Assembly: GCA_039583875.1 (NCBI GenBank)
Contig: CM077166.1
Coordinates: forward strand, 90,146,564-90,210,563
Length of the DNA: 64,000 nucleotides
Direction: 5' to 3'
Source: Platanthera guangdongensis
Lineage: Eukaryota > Streptophyta > Magnoliopsida > Asparagales > Orchidaceae
A program made the position numbers and the translations under genes. Shown here one piece after another: positions 58,581-64,000 of the stretch. The notes below the pieces were generated by a model. It was not told the origin of the DNA, did no database searches, and worked only from the letters and a program-made list of their open reading frames with translations. How positions within the stretch are numbered: position 1 is the stretch's first letter; every line of letters begins with the position of its first letter.

Positions 58581-59064
58581 TGTTCATTTTCTATGATTTT
58601 TTTACCTGTCTCAATGTTAGAGTTTGTTATAGACTTCATTTCCAAGCATGGTATGATATGTTTATCTCTTCTTCAACATGTTCTTACTTAATGTTTTTTT
58701 TAAAATTTCATTCTAATGTATTTATAAAAGTGTTTTGAAAGTGATTTTATTTTTTTACTTAGTTATTTTGTAGGATTGTAAAACCTTTTTTGTTCTTTTC
58801 ATTTTATTTTCACTTTTTTATCACTTTTATGAAATCCTAAGAAATGAAAATGTTGAAATTTTAATTTTTAAAGAACTTTGGTTTTTTCATTTGTTTTGAA
58901 AAACTTTTGTTCTCTTAAAATTTTATTTTGTTCTTTTTATTTGTTTTTGGTAAAACCTAAGTATAGAAAAGTAGTAGTTTTAAATTTTTGGTAACTTCCA
59001 TTTTTGCTTTTAATTTGTATGTGTTAGTGTAAGAGTTAGTTTTCATTTTATCATTTCAACTTCC

Positions 59065-59470
59065 ATGTAGAGTGTGTGTGTGCAGGAGATAAATTTTAAT
59101 TCTTTATTTTATTGCTTTCTTTGATTTATGTAGAGTGTGTGAGTGTACGAGTTAGTTATTCATGCTATATTTTCATGCTTTATTTTATGGCTTTCTTCAA
59201 TTACGTAGAGTGCGTGTGTGTAGGAGATAGTTTTATTGCTTTCTTTCAATTATGTAGAGTGTGTGTGTTACCGTTTATTTTTGCGTACTCGCTAGGAGTT
59301 AAATGGACGGATTTTGTTTACCGCCTACTCATTTGAGTTAAATGGCAGGTCTTTTATTTTTCTATAATTATTTTAGTAGGACTTGTACTTGAATTTATTT
59401 CTGCCTACTCGTTAAGAGTTAAATGGCGTGCCTTTATTTCCCACCTACTCGTTTGAGTAGGACTTGTTAT
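59065..59470. repeat. Two short tandem repeat families in Athila LTR U5
   Basis: 59065-59270 has four copies of TGTAGAGTGTGTGTG followed by a T-rich ATTGCTTTC block. 59280-59470 has repeated CCTACTCG...GAGTTAAATGG words. Confidence 0.7.
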
Positions 59471-60403
59471 TTTCCTTTTTTTGTAATTTAGTTTATTCTG
59501 TTTTATTTATAATTTGGAGTGTGCGTGAGTTCTTGTTTTAGCTAACTTTTCTAGTTTCTAAATGTTTGTCATCTTCATGTATTATTCTTATAACCTTTTA
59601 GCGCTTAATTTAATTCGAACTCGCACCCATCAAATTATAAAGCCGTCCCCATACCGATGTGTGGCTAATCGTTATTAGCCTTGGCATCAAATAGCATTGG
59701 GACATTTAAAATAATTCGTAATAATTAAAGATCTTTATTTTCACTTTAATTTAAGCACTTAAGGTTTGCCCCGGGTTAACGACACGTAGGACCACAAATC
59801 GATGTGTGAGCCCTATTTCCGTTATCCATACGCTAGCGTAAATAGAGTTGCGTGCATACCCTCGAGAGAGGACAAGCGTTATTCTACCGGATTGGGTTCC
59901 CCACCCAATAGTGGGGTTCTTAGCGTAAAGCGGGTGTTAAGAGGAATCCTTCGTCAGACTAACATTCGGTCGAACAGTCTTAACATTCATGTGAGCGATA
60001 TCCCTATAGCTAGGCGAGCTCATATTTGTGGAACCTCAACGACCAAGTTGCCTTTTATCAATTTGAAAACTAAGTCCTATAATTATTAAAAGTTATTTTT
60101 GTCTTAATCCGATTCGATGCCGAGCGTTAACCCTTCATCAAATTTTTCTAAATTGTTTTTTCGCACTTTTACTTTTTCCGTCTTTACTTAATTAAAATCT
60201 CCACCTTACTTTCAGTAAAATAATAATCCTCCTTGAGAAGTAAGAATAGTCAACCCGATCCCGAGAACAATACGACATCGGTATTCCCCCAAATATTGAG
60301 TACTACTTGCGATAGGTGCACTTGCCTAACCGAGCAAGCCCGCGACGATCGACACATCGAACCAACCATAGTAAGAGTTTGTTCGCGGGCGCATCAAGTT
60401 TTT

Positions 60404-60423
60404 GGCGCCGTTACCGGGGAACT
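60404..60423 (+). other. PBS of the Athila-type element (tRNA-Asp type)
   Basis: TGGCGCCGTTACCGGGGAAC begins 6 nt after the LTR, as in the array units (AGTTTT spacer). Confidence 0.85.
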
Positions 60424-60555
60424 CTTCGAGTTGCTATTTCGAATTCCGGAGTCTATTACTTTTACTTACTTTCTATAAACTAAACTAAAAAAAACTAAAA
60501 ACTTTATTTTAAATAAAAAAGGAGTTTATTTTGTTTTATTTTTTTCTTTGGGTGT

Positions 60556-61995
60556 ATGACCCGTGGACAACCCTCCGAGTCTGAAGATTTTGACTTTGAC
60601 CCTGATATCGAACACTCAATTGTGTGCATTCGATATCAACGCCGAATTCCTTCTTTAGACCCCAAAGAATCTATCGGCGAACCCTCTTTCGAAGTTATGG
60701 CTGCCCCTAACCCTGCCCCGGCGGCCGAGCGTACTATGTCTTATTACGTCCGTCCTAACCTGGATGATACTGGGTCTAGTATTATTCGCCCTGCGGTGGC
60801 GAATAATAATTTTGAAATAAAATCGAGTGTCATTCAAATGGTCCAAAACACCGTGCAGTTCGATGGACTGCCGGATGAGGACCCGAATGTCCACTTGTCT
60901 AACTTTTTGGAAATATGCGACACCTTCAAGATTAATGGAGTCACTGATGACGTCATTCACTTGCACTTATTTCCTTTTTCCCTTAAGTCCAAAGACAAGG
61001 CGTGGTTGAATGCCCTCCCGCGAGGATGTATCACCAAATGGGCTGAGTTGACGGAGCGGTTCCTAACGAAGTACTTTCCGCCCGCAAAAACTGCCAAGTT
61101 GCGGGCGGACATTTCTTCGTTTGTGCAAAACGATCCTGAGTCTCTATACGAGAGTTGGGAACGGTTTAAGGAATTCCTCCGCCGATGCCCGCACCACGCG
61201 CTGCCAACGTGGTTGCAGGTACAAATTTTTTATAATGGTCTGAATTTTCAGACACGTCAAATGATTGACGCGGCTGCCGGGGGCACACTAAACAACAAAA
61301 CCCCCGAGGCCGCCCAGGATTTATTCGAAGAGATGGCTATGAACGCCTATCAATGGAACGTCCCGCGGGGATGCATAAAGTCGGTGGCTGGTCTTTTTGA
61401 AGTGGATGCCACTGCTCTATTAACCCTTCAAGTTGAAAGGTTAACAAAGCAGGTGGAGGAGATGTCTGATGCCTCCTCCACTCCACCTTGTTTTATTCCC
61501 CACAACATCTGCGTGGCCGAAGAGTTCGTAGGCTTCGTAGGAAATTCTGGTCATCCTTCCTTCAACCCCAACAACAACCCTTATAGTAATAACTATAATC
61601 CGGGTTGGAGGAATCACCCAAATTTCTCTTGAAGCAACCCGAACAATGCGCAACGTCCCCCTCTTTCTTATGCGCCCGGATTTCTGCCGCCTCCTCCTCT
61701 TCCAAAACCCTCCCCGATGGAGGAAACTTTTTCTAAGTATATTGCGTCCAACGTGTCAAATATCCGGAACATTACTGGATTGCTAAAAACACTTGAACAA
61801 CAGGTTGGACAACTGGCGAGGATGATGTCCGAACGTGCGCTCGGGGCACTGCCGGGAAACACAGAGCCCAATCCGCGGGAGAACGCCAACGCTATAACCC
61901 TCCGTAGCGGAAAGGAGGTGGTTGATCCAAAACGGACCGACCCTCAGGCACAGTCGGGAAACACGTGCACTCGGTGGTCGATCCAAAAAACATAA
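60556..61995 (+). pseudogene. gag: Athila gag
   Basis: Starts MTRGQPSESEDFDFD. The capsid-type domain (about residues 95-265) has VQFDGLPDEDPNVHLSNFLE, LFPFSLKSKDKAWLNALP, ITKWAELTERFLTKYFPP and the NGLNFQTRQMIDAAAGG block diagnostic of Athila gag. The normal zinc-knuckle place after residue 300 has only scattered Cys (CFIPHNIC), so the knuckle is eroded. It continues with NPGWRNHPNFS, a TGA at 61630 where Trp is usual, and LKTLEQQVGQLA...NAITLRSGKEV. Stops at 61630 and 61993 make it a pseudogene, although the frame is otherwise kept into protease. Gag forms the particle that encloses element RNA. Confidence 0.9.
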
Positions 61996-62007
61996 TCCAA
62001 ACGTATT

Positions 62008-62690
62008 ATGAAAATGAAAACTAAAGTACGTAAGATTGATGAAAGGATTCCCCTTTCTTCGATTACGTCGCCTTTACCGATTTTAAAAGAAAAAATTATT
62101 TTAAACAAGGCCTTGCCGTATCCGCATAAATTTGATAACGAGTGTAAGGACGCGCAATATGAAAAATTTATTTTATTGTTAAATCAAATTCATATTAATG
62201 TTCCTTTTTGCGAGGCTATCTTGCAAATGCCCAAATATGCAAAATTTGTAAAGAAATTACTTTCTAATTAATGTAAATTAGAGGATATTTCGCATGTATC
62301 TCTCAACGCTGTCTACTCGGCGGCCCTTACTAATAAATTGCCCACAAAACAAAACGACCCGGGACGGTTTTCCATCCCGTGCCTTTTTGGCGATATATTA
62401 GTAAATTACGCCTTAGCTGATTTAGGGGATAGCATTAATTTGATGTCATTCTCGCTCTTTCAACGTTTAGGTTTGGGTACTCCTGGTCCTATGAATATGC
62501 ACATACAATTAGCAGATCGCTCGGTTAAGTTACCTATCGGGGTAGTGGAGGACGTCCTTGTCCGAGTAGACAAGTTTACCTTCCCGGTAGACTTCGTCAT
62601 CTTAGACATCAAGGAGGACACCCGAGTTACCGAAAATACTCGGTCGCCCTTTTCTCGCCACCTCCCGCGCACTAATAGATGTTAGTAATG
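62008..62690 (+). pseudogene. Athila protease region
   Basis: Same frame as gag. LPYPHKFDN, a stop at 62269, then GRFSIPCLFGDILVNYALADLGDSINLM, where DLGDS (62419-62433) is the aspartic protease active-site region (usually DLGAS). VEDVLVRVDKFTFPVDFVILD follows. A single extra T near 62650 shifts the frame within the segment that normally reads GRPFLAT. The protease would cleave the Gag-Pol polyprotein. The A-to-D change next to the catalytic Ser is unusual. Confidence 0.85.
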
Positions 62691-64000
62691 GCCGTCTTCT
62701 CCTCCGGGTAGGAGATGACCAAATTACTTTCTCTATTAATCCCTCGATGGAAAATTTGTCATCGAGCGACGATTTCCGCTATTCTTTAGATACATTTTTT
62801 GGAGATCGTTCTTCTCCCGTTTTCGAGTACGTATTTTTAAACGGCGATATTTATGCGCTCAAAAATTTTAAATGCGATGAGGATACCTCTTTAGACTTAC
62901 CTTTCAAACCAATTGGTAAGAAAGACATAGGAATTAAAACCTCCCTAGAAGAACCGCCCATCCTAGACCTCAAACCCTTACCCGACTCACTCAAATACGC
63001 TTTTTTGGGAAAAGGCGATACGCTTCCCGTTATTATTACTTCGGACTTGAGTGATTCAGAGACTTCCAATTTATTGGAAGTTTTATTTAAACATCGCCAC
63101 GCAATTACGTGGCAAATCTCTGACTTAAAGGTGATTAGCCGCTCCTTTTGCACCCATAAGATATTTCTTAACGATAATTGCCGCAAAATTGTTGAGCTGC
63201 AGCGTCGTCTTAACCCAAACATGAAAGACGTCGTTAAAGCCGAGATTATTAAGTTATTAGATGCGGGTATTATCTACTCTATTTCGGACAGTACATGGGT
63301 TAGTCCCGTGCATGTCGTGCCCAAGAAGGGCGGTCTAACCGTATTGGATAATGAGCATAACGAGCTCGTCCAAACTAGTACTTTTACGGGTTGGCGAGTG
63401 TGCATCGATTATAGAAAACTTAATGATGCCACCCGAAAGGACCATTGCCCTCTGCCTTTTCTGGACCAGATTTTAGAGCGTTTATCCTTTCATCCATATT
63501 ATTGTTTTCTTGATGCTTTATCGGGGTTTTTCCAAATCCCCATTTCCCCCGATGATCAAGAGAAAACAACTTTTACTTGTCCGTTTGGCACCTTCGCATA
63601 TCGAAGAATGCCATTTGGACTGCAATGCGCCGGCTACATTCCAAAGATGTATGCTAGCGATCTTTGGCGAGCTAGTAGAAGACATTATGGAAGTCTTTAT
63701 CGATGACTTTTCTGTTTTTGGATGCTCTTTTCCTGATTGCCTTCACAATTTAGATCGTGTCCTTCAACGGTGCGAGGACACAAGACTTGTATTAAATTGG
63801 GAAAAATGCAACTTTATGGTTTGAGGAGGTTTGGTCCTCGGTCATATGATTTCATCTAAGGGGATGGAGGTGCATAATGCCAAGATAGAAATCATAGAAG
63901 AACTACCGCAACCAACAAACGTAAAATCTATTAGGAGTTTTTTAGGCCATGTAGGCTTTTACCGACGATTTATTCAAGATTTTTCAAAAATAACGAAGCC
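62691..64000 (+). pseudogene. Athila reverse transcriptase, truncated by window end
   Basis: From 62747 the frame gives the pol linker with LDLKPLPDSLKYAFLG, then RT: LLDAGIIYSISDSTWVSPVHVVPKKGG, GWRVCIDYRKLNDATRKDHCPLPF, FLDALSGFFQIPI, TTFTCPFGTFAYRRMPFGL. Near 63621 two bases are missing, and reading continues one frame over as APATFQRCM, the catalytic FIDD box (63696-63707), NLDRVLQRCEDTRLVLNWEKC. A TGA at 63822 interrupts before LGHMISSKGMEV and FLGHVGFYRRFI. RT copies element RNA to DNA. RNase H and integrase lie beyond the window. Confidence 0.9.

Larger units (their letters stand above)
57554..60397 (+). repeat. 5' LTR of the Athila-type element
   Basis: 2844 bp, TGATGAATTG to GCGCATCA. 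A TTTTTTAG/GAAAAA splice-like motif near 57680 precedes GTCACGCCCGTG palindromes. TATAAATA at 58261. The U5 half contains CCCTCGAGAGAGGAC and ACCGGATTGG blocks that are also found in the array LTRs, showing common ancestry. Confidence 0.85.
57554..64000 (+). mobile_element. Athila-type Ty3/gypsy element, 5' part
   Basis: A complete 5' LTR, PBS, gag, protease and much of reverse transcriptase, truncated by the window end. It is inserted in the Tat-like integrase; the 5-bp flank CTGGG (57549-57553) is the candidate TSD. Coding lesions are few (three in-frame stops and two small frameshifts before 63700), so it is younger than most of the sequence around it. Confidence 0.9.

Overview
This window is plant nuclear DNA from a repeat-rich, heterochromatin-like region of an angiosperm. 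No ordinary single-copy host gene was recognised. Almost everything is LTR retrotransposon sequence, stacked by successive insertion. The evidence is integrase, RNase H, reverse transcriptase and gag fragments of the plant Ty1/copia and Ty3/gypsy (Athila and Tat) types, tRNA-Asp-type primer binding sites, TG...CA LTR ends and 5-bp target-site duplications (TSDs). The species cannot be named from sequence alone.

Layout from left to right. 1-1345: part of an Athila-like LTR on the minus strand. 1370-8219: the 3' part of a Ty1/copia element on the plus strand, with the RNase H end, a long extra ORF in the env position, and a 3' LTR. Its extra ORF is split by a 1.47-kb element (4965-6431) with 306-bp inverted termini. 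About 8220-10065 and 53944-57553: the two halves of an old Tat-like gypsy element on the minus strand. It has an integrase (56200-57553), an 83-87-bp minisatellite, and an antisense ORF that reads on the plus strand.

10066-53943: the main feature, a tandem array of a non-autonomous Athila-like element with nine LTRs alternating with eight internal regions, period about 4.3 kb. The whole array is bracketed by one perfect 5-bp duplication, AGGAT. It therefore looks like one insertion that expanded in place (or one integrated concatemer), not eight insertions. It landed at the 3' splice site of a putative intron in the antisense ORF. Each internal region has a tRNA-Asp PBS, one ORF (381 aa when intact; only unit 6 is open) with a CCHC zinc knuckle and an Asn/Phe/Tyr-rich tract, and a 1.3-kb 3' untranslated region. 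That 3' region contains a cluster of hairpins with identical loops and co-varying stems. The LTR U3 regions contain nested GTCACG/CGTGAC palindromes.

38342-47165: an 8.8-kb LTR element on the minus strand, inserted in array unit 7 with a perfect TTTAT duplication. It carries gag only plus an 85-bp minisatellite. Its gag is interrupted by a solo copia LTR (43331-44935) of the same family as the LTR at 6701-8219.

57554-64000: the 5' LTR, gag, protease and reverse transcriptase of a nearly complete but lightly damaged autonomous Athila-type element, truncated by the window end. Its LTR ends, LTR-to-PBS spacing and U3 palindromes resemble those of the array element, so its family is a plausible source of enzymes for the array family.
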